Shown: positions 52,774 to 60,914 of the stretch, piece by piece
Layout: each line of letters opens with the position of its first letter
Numbering within the stretch: the stretch's first letter is position 1
NCBI RefSeq assembly: GCF_021389975.1
Contig: NZ_CP089981.1
Span: 5,171,501-5,235,500, forward strand
DNA: 64,000 nucleotides
From: Fulvivirga ulvae
GTDB lineage: Bacteria > Bacteroidota > Bacteroidia > Cytophagales > Cyclobacteriaceae
Direction of reading: 5' to 3'
Notes under the pieces: model-generated
Seen by the model: only the letters and a program-made list of their open reading frames with translations
What the model was told of the DNA's origin: nothing
The model's database searches: none
Made by a program: the position numbers and the translations under genes

Positions 52774-54468
52774 TTAATTGCAATCATTTGATAACCAAGT
52801 ACTAATGTTAACCTTGTACAGATAGCCTCCAAGCATGTCCTTAAACTTTTCGTCAGCGATGTACAGCGTCTGGTCATCCATAAATGTAATAGCTTCTTTC
52901 TGCGTAAAGCTGTCGAGGACTATTTTAGTGATTTTACCCTGCGAAAACTTTTTCCCGTCAAAACAATTAATCAACCATATTTTCCTGTGTGAAAGAAGGG
53001 CAATTGTTTGTCCGTCAGGGCTAATATCGGCACCGGTTATCCAGTTGTCATGCATAGGGCCTGATTCTAACTTTAAACTGTCCACTAGTTCTGCTTCGTA
53101 ATCACCCGGAGTTGCAGGTACTTTATATACTCTGACTATACCTGTGAACGGACTTGTACGGTTTTTTGAAAATGTATAGAGAGCATTCTGATAATATACG
53201 ATGGCCTCAGAGTCGTAATTCATTTCTCTTGTTGACGGGGGAAAATCTTTCTGATCAGGATAGGTAAAGCTTATGGTTTCTGCTTTTATGCGTTCGGCAG
53301 TATCCTTGGCTGATAGCTTATAGATGTAGAGTTTCTTCCTGTTATTCTCATTATTACCAATGTCTCCAATGTAAATATTGTCCTCATGATCAACGGCGAG
53401 GTCTTCCCAATCAAAGTTGGATGAAAAAATTACTTTTTTAAACCGGGTTACAGTCCCGCTGGTATCTAACTGCATGATGTAAGGGCCGTTATAGCTGTCA
53501 TTATGTGCCCATAACACACCATTACTGTCTCTGATCAATCCGGATACTTCATTAAGAGAGCGGGGTAGGGGGCATACTATATCAAGTTTCGCATTGTGCT
53601 CATTTGCAGAAGATGCAATAACATTACTTTTAAGTCCAAGGCTTTTGGAGAGAACGGAGGATTGATCTTTGTTGAGTTTGTGGGATAAAAACCATTCGTA
53701 GATGTTGGGGTTATTCCACTTATGACTTAAATCATAAGCTTTTTGCCAGGAATTATGCCCGGTATTTTTATAGGCTGTAAACTTATAATCCTTTTCAAAA
53801 CCATTTTTACAGGAGTCAATGGCGTTAAACATAGCCTTTCCCCTAACGAAGGGTACTGTTTTGTCATCCTCGCCATGAAATACCCATACAGGAATATTTC
53901 TTTCTTTAACTATACAAGCTTTATTAGTACTTCCCCATCCGGCTATAGGGGCAATTGCAGCAAATTTATTCTCTGCATTATAGTTACTATAGGCATAGTT
54001 CCATGTACCATTGCCACCCATACTCAGACCTGTCAGGTAGATCCTTTCAGGATCAATATTATACTCTGATAACGCGTAGCTGATAAACTCATCGACGTAT
54101 TCCGGTTCCCAGAAAGTATTAGGCTGATCCAACTGAGGGGCGAGGACTATAAATGAATAATTTTTTCCCTGGGATTTAAAAGTCCCGAAATCATTATCCT
54201 GAATTTGTTTCAGCGGACCATGCTTCAGCATTATTTGCATGGATGAGTCCGAGCCGTCTCCTCGTTCGCCTTTGCCATGAAGGAAGAATATCGCAGGGCT
54301 TTTTTTTCCCTGGTGCTGGTAGCCTGCGGGTAAGTACTCCCAAAATCTAATATTTGACGGAGTAGTAGATTGTCTCGGTGTTAAATTTTGCGCATATAAG
54401 TTAGAGTAAAAAAGTAAACACCCGGCTAAACATATAATCGCCAGGCATTTATTTTTTATTACATCCAT
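52774..54468 (-). CDS. Secreted esterase with C-terminal beta-propeller-like domain
   Basis: 564 residues from the ATG at 54468 (MDVIKNKC; signal peptide ending NLYAQ). The N-terminal hydrolase (about 25-270) matches the esterases at 47363 and 41259: FWEYLPAGYQ, FLHGKGERGDGSD, GLSMGGNG (nucleophile Ser), FHGEDDKTVPF and NTGHNSW. The C-terminal half (about 295-564) has repeated strands of a propeller type (SGLIRDSNGVLWAHNDS, DWEDLAVDHEDNIYIGDIG, YDSEAIVYYQNALYTFSKN, ISPDGQTIALLSH). No T9SS sorting domain is visible, so it is probably periplasmic or released otherwise. The gene starts inside the last codons of asnB (10-bp overlap). Confidence 0.87.
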   Translation of the reverse strand: MDVIKNKCLAIICLAGCLLFYSNLYAQNLTPRQSTTPSNIRFWEYLPAGYQHQGKKSPAIFFLHGKGERGDGSDSSMQIMLKHGPLKQIQDNDFGTFKSQGKNYSFIVLAPQLDQPNTFWEPEYVDEFISYALSEYNIDPERIYLTGLSMGGNGTWNYAYSNYNAENKFAAIAPIAGWGSTNKACIVKERNIPVWVFHGEDDKTVPFVRGKAMFNAIDSCKNGFEKDYKFTAYKNTGHNSWQKAYDLSHKWNNPNIYEWFLSHKLNKDQSSVLSKSLGLKSNVIASSANEHNAKLDIVCPLPRSLNEVSGLIRDSNGVLWAHNDSYNGPYIMQLDTSGTVTRFKKVIFSSNFDWEDLAVDHEDNIYIGDIGNNENNRKKLYIYKLSAKDTAERIKAETISFTYPDQKDFPPSTREMNYDSEAIVYYQNALYTFSKNRTSPFTGIVRVYKVPATPGDYEAELVDSLKLESGPMHDNWITGADISPDGQTIALLSHRKIWLINCFDGKKFSQGKITKIVLDSFTQKEAITFMDDQTLYIADEKFKDMLGGYLYKVNISTWLSNDCN

Positions 54469-56345
54469 TTTTCTTTCCACAGTTGGAAAATCAATATATT
54501 CCACAGCTTCTGATGGTTAATTTCTTTTCCTGAAAGATAAGCATTTCTAAGTTCTATTACACTTTTAGTGAAAATACCATCATTTTTTAATCGGGTCTCA
54601 TCCAAATACTCAAGGTAATAGTCTTTTAGCTCATCTTTAAACCAAACGGTTAGTGGTGCCAGAAAGGGTTTTTTTGGACGATCCATGATGGCTTCCGGTA
54701 CATATTTGTGCACTATTGTTTTCAATATACTCTTGTTTACGCCATCTTTTATCTTATAGGAGGAAGGTAACTGGCTTACGAATTCAACAATTCTATGGTC
54801 AAGAATTGGTTCACGGCCTTCAAGGCCAACAGCCATAGTAGCCCTGTCTACCTTTGTAAGGTTATTGTCCAGAAGGAATGTCTTATAGTCAATGGCTAAT
54901 AATTTATTGAGTGGATCATTACCATCATTGAGTTCCGATTCAATGTCGAAATATGTCTTTTTGTTCTGAAAATCCTTAGAAAGATATTTTCTTGCCTCTT
55001 GTTCAGTGATGAATTGGGAGATTACTTTCATGGCATGAGACGGAGATTTGTATTTCCAAATCTCTCTCATCTTTTCATATCTTGTAGAAAAGTTATATTT
55101 CTTATTGAGAACCGGGATGTTTTCCGGGGATATTAAACCCATGGCACCACTCATGAGACTTTGTGCCATTCCAGGTAGCTTGGTGAAGTTAACGGCGCGG
55201 TTGAATTTATCATAACCGGCAAAAATCTCATCACCTGCATCACCGGAAAGAGCTACCTTTACCTTTGTACGAGCCAGCTGACTGACAAGGAAGGTAGGCA
55301 CTACAGAATTATCTGCAAAAGGCTCATCATAAATTTGCGGGAGCTTGTGTAGAATGTCAGCCGTATCCTTAGCAGTGCAATATTTTTCAGTGTGGTCAGT
55401 CCCCAGGTAATCGGCCACTTTTTTGGCTTCAGGGGCTTCATTAAAGGCTTGTTCTTCGTAGCCAATGGTGAAGGTCTTTATTCTTTCAGTGCTTTGAGAC
55501 TGAAGCAGCGCAGTAACCGCGGTGCTGTCATAACCACCACTCAAAAATAGCCCTACCGGAACATCAGAAACCATTCGGTAAGAAAAAGCGCTCATGAGCA
55601 GCTTTTCGGTTTCTTCAACGGCTTCATCGTATGATATATCAAGTTTAGGCCTGTTATAGTGATCCACTACATCCCAGTATTTATGCTGTTGTAAATCTTT
55701 GTTTTTTAAATCCAGTCGCAGGAAATGGCCGGGCTCCAGCTTAAAAGTATATTTGAATATGGAATAGGGTGCAGGCAAATAGTTATATTGAAGAAAGAGG
55801 GCCAGATTATCATGGTCGATCTCTTTTTTAAAAGAGTTATGTTTATGAAAACTCTTTAATTCTGAAGCAAAGAGCAGGCATCCGTCTTTGTAATAATAAT
55901 ATAATGGCTTTACCCCGGCTCTATCTCTAAATAACAAGATTTCTTCATTGTTTTTATCATATAAAACAAAGGCAAACATGCCGATGAAATGATCCACAGC
56001 TTTCGTACCCCAGCAGTCAAAGGCTTTAAGAAGTACTTCGGTATCAGAATGTGATTTGAACTTGTATCCTTTTTGGGTGAGGAGTTCTGTTATCTCTTTG
56101 AAATTATAGATTTCACCATTAAAAACCACTGTATATTGCTGAAATTGCATTGGCTGGTGGCCCAGTGCACTAAGATCAAGAATGGAAAGTCTTCGGTGAC
56201 CAAGGCCGATCTGGGCATGGGCGTTGTCTTCAAAAAAAACACCGCTGTCATCAGGGCCACGATGGATCAATTCATCAGTCATGGCTCTTAATGTCTCTTC
56301 AGATGATCGTTTATTAAAATCTATAAATCCAGCTATGCCGCACAT
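54459..56345 (-). CDS. asnB: Asparagine synthase (glutamine-hydrolysing)
   Basis: 628 residues starting MCGIAGF, with Cys2 as the glutaminase nucleophile, followed by HRGPDDSG, NGEIYNF, FLSGGYDST (ATP-binding loop) and SLSGDAGDEIF-type motif (ALSGDAGDEIFAGYD). It is full length for AsnB. Copies in polysaccharide loci are thought to make amide groups or amidate sugar acids rather than bulk asparagine. It is 9 bp from the GT2 gene upstream, in the same operon. Confidence 0.93.
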   Translation of the reverse strand: MCGIAGFIDFNKRSSEETLRAMTDELIHRGPDDSGVFFEDNAHAQIGLGHRRLSILDLSALGHQPMQFQQYTVVFNGEIYNFKEITELLTQKGYKFKSHSDTEVLLKAFDCWGTKAVDHFIGMFAFVLYDKNNEEILLFRDRAGVKPLYYYYKDGCLLFASELKSFHKHNSFKKEIDHDNLALFLQYNYLPAPYSIFKYTFKLEPGHFLRLDLKNKDLQQHKYWDVVDHYNRPKLDISYDEAVEETEKLLMSAFSYRMVSDVPVGLFLSGGYDSTAVTALLQSQSTERIKTFTIGYEEQAFNEAPEAKKVADYLGTDHTEKYCTAKDTADILHKLPQIYDEPFADNSVVPTFLVSQLARTKVKVALSGDAGDEIFAGYDKFNRAVNFTKLPGMAQSLMSGAMGLISPENIPVLNKKYNFSTRYEKMREIWKYKSPSHAMKVISQFITEQEARKYLSKDFQNKKTYFDIESELNDGNDPLNKLLAIDYKTFLLDNNLTKVDRATMAVGLEGREPILDHRIVEFVSQLPSSYKIKDGVNKSILKTIVHKYVPEAIMDRPKKPFLAPLTVWFKDELKDYYLEYLDETRLKNDGIFTKSVIELRNAYLSGKEINHQKLWNILIFQLWKEKWM

Positions 56346-56354
56346 AAGTTGCTA

Positions 56355-57260
56355 TTAAAATTGTGGTACTTTTTTTACTCCGAAATTCCAGGTTATCGCT
56401 TTCCAAAAGACTGATAGATGCTGGTATTTACCCTTGCTTATAAAGCTTAATACGTTTTTTGGTATTGTAAAGAACATTAGAAATGTAAGAAAAATAGCAT
56501 AGGAGATGCTATTTTTATTTCTACGCATAAACAAGATGCGATTTCTTGTGAGGTAGTAAGTTTTCAGGGTACTGTCCTGTCCTATAGATGCTGATACTTT
56601 ATGGCATACAAGTGCTTTGGGTTGATAGTAGATTTTGTAACCGGCCTTTTTCATCATCTCGCACCAGTCAAACTCTTCGTAGTAAAGAAAATACTCCTCT
56701 GGCATCGGACCCACTTCATCTATTACTTTTTTGGGTACCATCATACCACCTCCATGAGTATAATGCGTTACTGATACCTGATCATACTGACCCTGATCCT
56801 TTTCATTGGCACCTATGGTGTCGTTCCTTCCGGTAATGGCACTTATAGGTGAATATCCTGCATATTCTATTACCCCCGGCTTGCTAAAGTAATGAAACTT
56901 CGGGCTTACTGCTCCAGCGTCATTAAACTGTCTAAAGGTTTCCAGCAGGGGTTGTATACAATCGGGAGTTAGTTCTGCATCATTGTTTACAAAAAAGACA
57001 TATTCACCTCTGGCTTCTTTTATCGCAACGTTATTACCTCCGGCAAATCCCAGATTATCAGGATTCATGATAAAGTTAGCCTCAGGGAACTCATCAACAA
57101 TAGTTTCAATATCACGGTTAGCAGAACCATTGTCAACAATGATTATCTCAAGGTTTTTATAGTCAACTTTCCTCAGAGATTCTAACAACTCTTTGGTTTG
57201 AACGGTGCTGTTATAATTGATGCTAACTATAGAAACCAGCGGTTCGGTTATGGGGTTCAT
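56355..57260 (-). CDS. Glycosyltransferase family 2 (rhamnosyltransferase-like)
   Basis: 301 residues with a GT-A domain: VSIVSINYNS, IIVDNGSA, PDNLGFAGGNNVAI, VFFVNNDAEL and GGGMMVPKKVIDEVG, then YYEEFDWCEMMKKAG. This is the WbbL-like group that often transfers rhamnose. C-terminal hydrophobic segment (about 250-275) may be a membrane association. It overlaps the next GT2 gene by 4 bp. Confidence 0.9.
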   Translation of the reverse strand: MNPITEPLVSIVSINYNSTVQTKELLESLRKVDYKNLEIIIVDNGSANRDIETIVDEFPEANFIMNPDNLGFAGGNNVAIKEARGEYVFFVNNDAELTPDCIQPLLETFRQFNDAGAVSPKFHYFSKPGVIEYAGYSPISAITGRNDTIGANEKDQGQYDQVSVTHYTHGGGMMVPKKVIDEVGPMPEEYFLYYEEFDWCEMMKKAGYKIYYQPKALVCHKVSASIGQDSTLKTYYLTRNRILFMRRNKNSISYAIFLTFLMFFTIPKNVLSFISKGKYQHLSVFWKAITWNFGVKKVPQF

Positions 57261-58441
57261 TTTTGAGTTGGTGAACTATGGGGTGTATGAATAAATTTTT
57301 TGTTTGCACCTTTAAGCTTGAAAAGCAACAGAAACATCTTCCAGAATATACCAGGGAGCCTGAATACAGACTTTATTAGTCTGGGTCCATAGTAAGTTTT
57401 GGGAATAGCAAACATAATCCCCAGAACAGTAGAGGCCCATGTCATAAACCATAACTCGAAAGGAAAGGTTATAAAGCGTTGAAGGAAAAACAATATAAAT
57501 GTTACTGCTGAAATCAGACCGAGGTTGATGAGGCGAGGTAGCTGAATGTTTCTGAGCACTGTGCTGTTAAAGTACGTTAACCTTCCTTTAAAAAGGTTTA
57601 AAACCCCTGATAAAAAATATCGCCTTAAATAGAAGTACTGACTTGATATCCATCTTTTGCGTTGATTCTCGAATACATTGGATTTCTCCACCTTTTCATC
57701 ATAGATTATGGCATTCGATGCATATTTTACATTTACCCCCTCATTAACCAATCGCAATTCCAGCTCTCTGTCAAAACCGCCTATAGAGGCCATGTTTTTA
57801 AGCATGTCCTTCAATATGCCATAGCTAAAGGACATTCCTGAGCCTTTAAGGGCAGCAGAGAGGTGAAGGGCGGTACCACCACGGCCATAGATGTGGTTAT
57901 TTATTTCTTCACTGAGCCCGTCAAGGTAGGAGAGGGAGTTATTTTCATTCTTAGCCGCTCTACGGCCTTGTATAGCCAAAAAACCTTGCTCATGAAGATT
58001 GTTCATGGTTTCAAGGAAGTTTGGTTCCATAATATTGTCAGCATCCAGAATTACTACATAGTCATAATCATCACCAATTCGTCTCATAGCTTCATTCATA
58101 GCCTTAACTTTGGTGCTTTTTTCAAAGGACACTTCACAGGTATTAATTGGCAATGTCTTTAGCTGATTTATTGTCTCAGGTTGAAGGGAATCTGCTATGA
58201 CTATCACCTCATAACGATCGCGTGGATATGTTTGGTTGAGCGCTTCCTGCGCAACATGCACGATCACCCCATCTTCCTTATAAGCAGGTATAAGTACAGC
58301 AAACTTATTTTTTCGGGTTACATCAACCAGGGGTGGTGTTTTATAGAAAAGGCCTGCAATGGAAAAAACAAGAGTATACAGGGCTACATAGGCGAAATAG
58401 GATAGTAAAACTATCTCAATAATAATAAAGAGTATATTCAA
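57257..58441 (-). CDS. Membrane glycosyltransferase family 2, processive type
   Basis: 394 residues: an N-terminal membrane helix (LFIIIEIVLLSYFAYVALYTLV), GT-A domain with AVLIPAYKEDG, VVILDADNI and LKGSGMSFSYG, QRKRWISSQYFY (the QxxRW-like motif of processive enzymes such as cellulose and hyaluronan synthases), and three C-terminal membrane helices. Sugar and product are unknown. It is 31 bp from the sugar-transferase gene upstream and overlaps the GT2 gene downstream. Confidence 0.9.
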   Translation of the reverse strand: MNILFIIIEIVLLSYFAYVALYTLVFSIAGLFYKTPPLVDVTRKNKFAVLIPAYKEDGVIVHVAQEALNQTYPRDRYEVIVIADSLQPETINQLKTLPINTCEVSFEKSTKVKAMNEAMRRIGDDYDYVVILDADNIMEPNFLETMNNLHEQGFLAIQGRRAAKNENNSLSYLDGLSEEINNHIYGRGGTALHLSAALKGSGMSFSYGILKDMLKNMASIGGFDRELELRLVNEGVNVKYASNAIIYDEKVEKSNVFENQRKRWISSQYFYLRRYFLSGVLNLFKGRLTYFNSTVLRNIQLPRLINLGLISAVTFILFFLQRFITFPFELWFMTWASTVLGIMFAIPKTYYGPRLIKSVFRLPGIFWKMFLLLFKLKGANKKFIHTPHSSPTQK

Positions 58442-58472
58442 GATTTAAGTCAGGTTTAGTTTTAAAACACTA

Positions 58473-59621
58473 TTATACGTCTTCAGTTTGAAGAAGCGCA
58501 GTAGGCGTTTTTAGCATAATTTTCAGGTCGTACCAAAAAGAGTTTTTCTGAGCATATTCCATATCTAATGCAACTCTTTCAGCTTCAGACATTTCTTCTT
58601 TCCCTCTTTTAGTGATCTGCCACAAACCTGTGATGCCTGCAGGAGCAAGGAATCTGAGTGCCCATTGATCCTGCGTTAACTTTTCAGCTTCATAGAGCGG
58701 TAAGGGCCTGTTACCAACAAGTGACATATCGCCTTTTAATACATTGAAAAGCTGAGGTAACTCATCAAGACTTGTTTTTCTTAAGAAAGCACCCAGGCGC
58801 GTAATTCTTGGATCGTTTTTAACTTTGAAAAACAGGGCGTCATCACCGTTATTATACTGATTGAGGTGTTTGAGGTCGTTGACTATCTGGTCAGCGTCCT
58901 GTCGCATTGACCTGAATTTGTAGAAATTGAAAATCTGGTAACCCTTGCCAGCCCTTTTTGATATGTAAAATACAGGGCCTTTGGAGTCAAGCTTTATAGC
59001 AATGGCAACAATCAGTAATACCGGGCTGATGATAAGAAGTAATGTTGCTGATACTGCAATATCAAAAGCACGCTTAAGCGACCACATTTTAAATGAATCT
59101 CCGTTGTGAAGGGATGGCTTAGGTTTTATACCAACTTCCTCTTCATGAGAGTTAGATAAAGTTTTAAGCCTTGTAAGAAACTCAATACGTAGAGAAAGGT
59201 ATTTGGCACTAATGTTATCTGTATAGTAGTCTTCAGCCCCAACTTTGATAGCCAGGTCACGCTCTTCTTCATCAAATTTTTCCGCAATGATAATTACAGG
59301 AATCTCTATGAGACTTTTCCTTTTCTTTAGAGATTTTATGGTCTCTACGGAATCAGCTGTAATTTTCTTGCTTATGATAATTACATCCGGAAGTTGTTCT
59401 GCCGACGAATTTGCATTATGAAGTAAGATCTTAACACCCTCGTTAATATCTTTAACGTTATGTACATCATAATTTTCAAGCTTAAGGTCCAGGCACAAAT
59501 CCCCGTATTCTCCAATGAAAAACACGTTTCCCTTCTTTTTATGCTCTACTTTGGCAGTTTCCCCCATTAAAGAGCTATCATGCTTGAGAGATTGAAAATC
59601 CAAAACATAACTTTCTTTCAT
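58473..59621 (-). CDS. Polyprenyl-phosphate sugar phosphotransferase with degenerate receiver domain
   Basis: 382 residues. The N-terminal part (about 32-150) has the receiver fold outline, but the acidic pair is FIGEYG, the phospho-Asp position reads PDVIIIS (Ser), the Thr is Ala (PVIIIAE) and the Lys is Asp (DYYTDN), so it cannot be phosphorylated normally. The C-terminal part (about 178-382) is a bacterial sugar transferase: KRAFDIAVSATLLLIISPV, FYKFRSMRQDAD, TSLDELPQLFNVLKGDMSLVGNRP and PAGITGLWQ. It starts repeat-unit synthesis by moving a sugar-phosphate to a lipid carrier. Only one membrane helix is seen, as in the short PglC/WcaJ-C type. 3 bp from the response regulator gene. Confidence 0.92.
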   Translation of the reverse strand: MKESYVLDFQSLKHDSSLMGETAKVEHKKKGNVFFIGEYGDLCLDLKLENYDVHNVKDINEGVKILLHNANSSAEQLPDVIIISKKITADSVETIKSLKKRKSLIEIPVIIIAEKFDEEERDLAIKVGAEDYYTDNISAKYLSLRIEFLTRLKTLSNSHEEEVGIKPKPSLHNGDSFKMWSLKRAFDIAVSATLLLIISPVLLIVAIAIKLDSKGPVFYISKRAGKGYQIFNFYKFRSMRQDADQIVNDLKHLNQYNNGDDALFFKVKNDPRITRLGAFLRKTSLDELPQLFNVLKGDMSLVGNRPLPLYEAEKLTQDQWALRFLAPAGITGLWQITKRGKEEMSEAERVALDMEYAQKNSFWYDLKIMLKTPTALLQTEDV

Positions 59622-59624
59622 ATC

Positions 59625-60020
59625 TTAATTGATTAGAGAGTTCTCCTTTCGTTTATTGGTTATAAGGTTGTCGAGCCTTTCAATAAGTTTTTCGGGATTA
59701 AAAGGTTTTACTATGTATTCATCAGCGCCTGCCTCCAAACAATAGCTTTTTGTCTTCTCATCTCTGAAAGATGAGATAACAACTACCGGGATCCCGGCAT
59801 AAAGTCCGTTGGTTTTGAGATTAGTCAGAAAGTCTTTTCCATCTATTACCGGTAAATGGATATCAGTTACAATAACATCCGGATGACCAAATTGATTCAT
59901 ATGTTTCAGTGCATTTGCCACATTACTGAATACATCAACAATATAGTCTTTCTCAAGCATCTTCTTAATGAGCCATCTCATTGCCTCATCGTCGTCAATT
60001 ACTAATATCTTTTTCTTCAT
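59625..60020 (-). CDS. Single-domain response regulator (CheY-like)
   Basis: 131 residues, receiver domain only. Key residues are intact: VIDDDEAMR (acidic pair), VTDIHLP (phospho-Asp), VISSF (Ser/Thr) and IVKPFNPEKL (Lys). No output domain. It is the first gene of the minus-strand operon and lies 3 bp before the sugar transferase with its degenerate receiver. A likely role is to control polysaccharide initiation by binding a partner; the histidine kinase at 60915 on the other strand is a candidate phosphodonor. Confidence 0.92.
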   Translation of the reverse strand: MKKKILVIDDDEAMRWLIKKMLEKDYIVDVFSNVANALKHMNQFGHPDVIVTDIHLPVIDGKDFLTNLKTNGLYAGIPVVVISSFRDEKTKSYCLEAGADEYIVKPFNPEKLIERLDNLITNKRKENSLIN

Positions 60021-60741
60021 TGCGATTTTCTTAAACTTACATTAAGACGCCAGCCGTACACGAGATTGTCTATCCTGGTGGATTCAACCTTTGAAATTAT
60101 CAAGCCAACCATCTATTTCAAAAACTGAGAACATCAATTATAGTAAAAATTATGGACTTTTCGAAAGACAAAAGTAGTTTAATTTTATTTTACAATTCAA
60201 ATTTATTTTTAAACAATTCTTATTTACCTGATTATCGTGTAGTTATATCTGCCAAATAAGTTACATATGCACGTTTATAATGGTTTTTTTACTTTTTCGT
60301 TCCACAATGTCCCACATGTATTCATCAATAGATATTTACAGATAATTTATTCCATACTCAATGATGTAAGTCATAACATGTAAAATGTACTAATGTTTTT
60401 TGCTTTCGGTTTTTAGTTCTCCATCATTTGAATTTAAATAGTAACACACTCTGTACCATATGGTTTAATTGCCTGTAAATGTTTCATTGTTTATTACATA
60501 CAAAGTTAACAGCGAGAATCGACGTATCGATTACTAAATCATTAACATTAGAAAAAGGGAATGATAATAGAAGCATTTCTGACATATTCCGATCTGTTTT
60601 GAAAATTATCATTTTATAATTTAATTAAACAGTAAGAGGAGAGGTTGTAATAGTAATTCTATAAGATGCATTAAGGTAACCTTTAAGTAATTTTTTTTAC
60701 ATAACTGTTTCTTATATAGCAAGTTTAGTCATTTGAGCGGT
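60021..60741. other. Long AT-rich divergent intergenic region
   Basis: About 720-890 bases between the divergent response-regulator operon and the histidine kinase. It holds one promoter candidate (60169-60201) and a possible short ORF at 60742-60906. No tRNA, clear structured RNA or repeat was seen. Confidence 0.6.
60169..60201 (-). promoter_or_regulatory. Bacteroidota-type promoter of the polysaccharide operon
   Basis: On the minus strand TTTG (60201-60198), 21 bases, then TACTTTTG (60176-60169), matching the -33 TTTG and -7 TAnnTTTG elements of Bacteroidota. The leader to the ATG at 60020 would be about 140 bases. Confidence 0.45.
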
Positions 60742-60906
60742 ATGAGTAAAGGGGAAATTCACCCACTTATATCTGTATGGGATACAAACAGGGAATTTTA
60801 TGTTCCTGGCAGACGTTTTTTCAGGCGTTGGATTCTCTCATTAATTTTGATATCTTCCATACGTATCCTGGGTTCTGGCAAATCAGTCGGAAGTTCTTTA
60901 TACTAA
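60742..60906 (+). CDS. Possible small ORF (54 aa) before the histidine kinase
   Basis: ATG-to-TAA frame ending 9 bp before the kinase start, encoding 54 residues with a basic middle (RRFFRRW) and a hydrophobic segment. No family recognised and no strong ribosome-binding site; it may be chance. Confidence 0.2.
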   Translation: MSKGEIHPLISVWDTNREFYVPGRRFFRRWILSLILISSIRILGSGKSVGSSLY

Positions 60907-60914
60907 GCTAATCA

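Noticed and set aside
60301..60540. Possible structured RNA in the long intergenic region
   Set aside because: No stable paired stem or known motif could be traced by eye; a covariance search would be needed.
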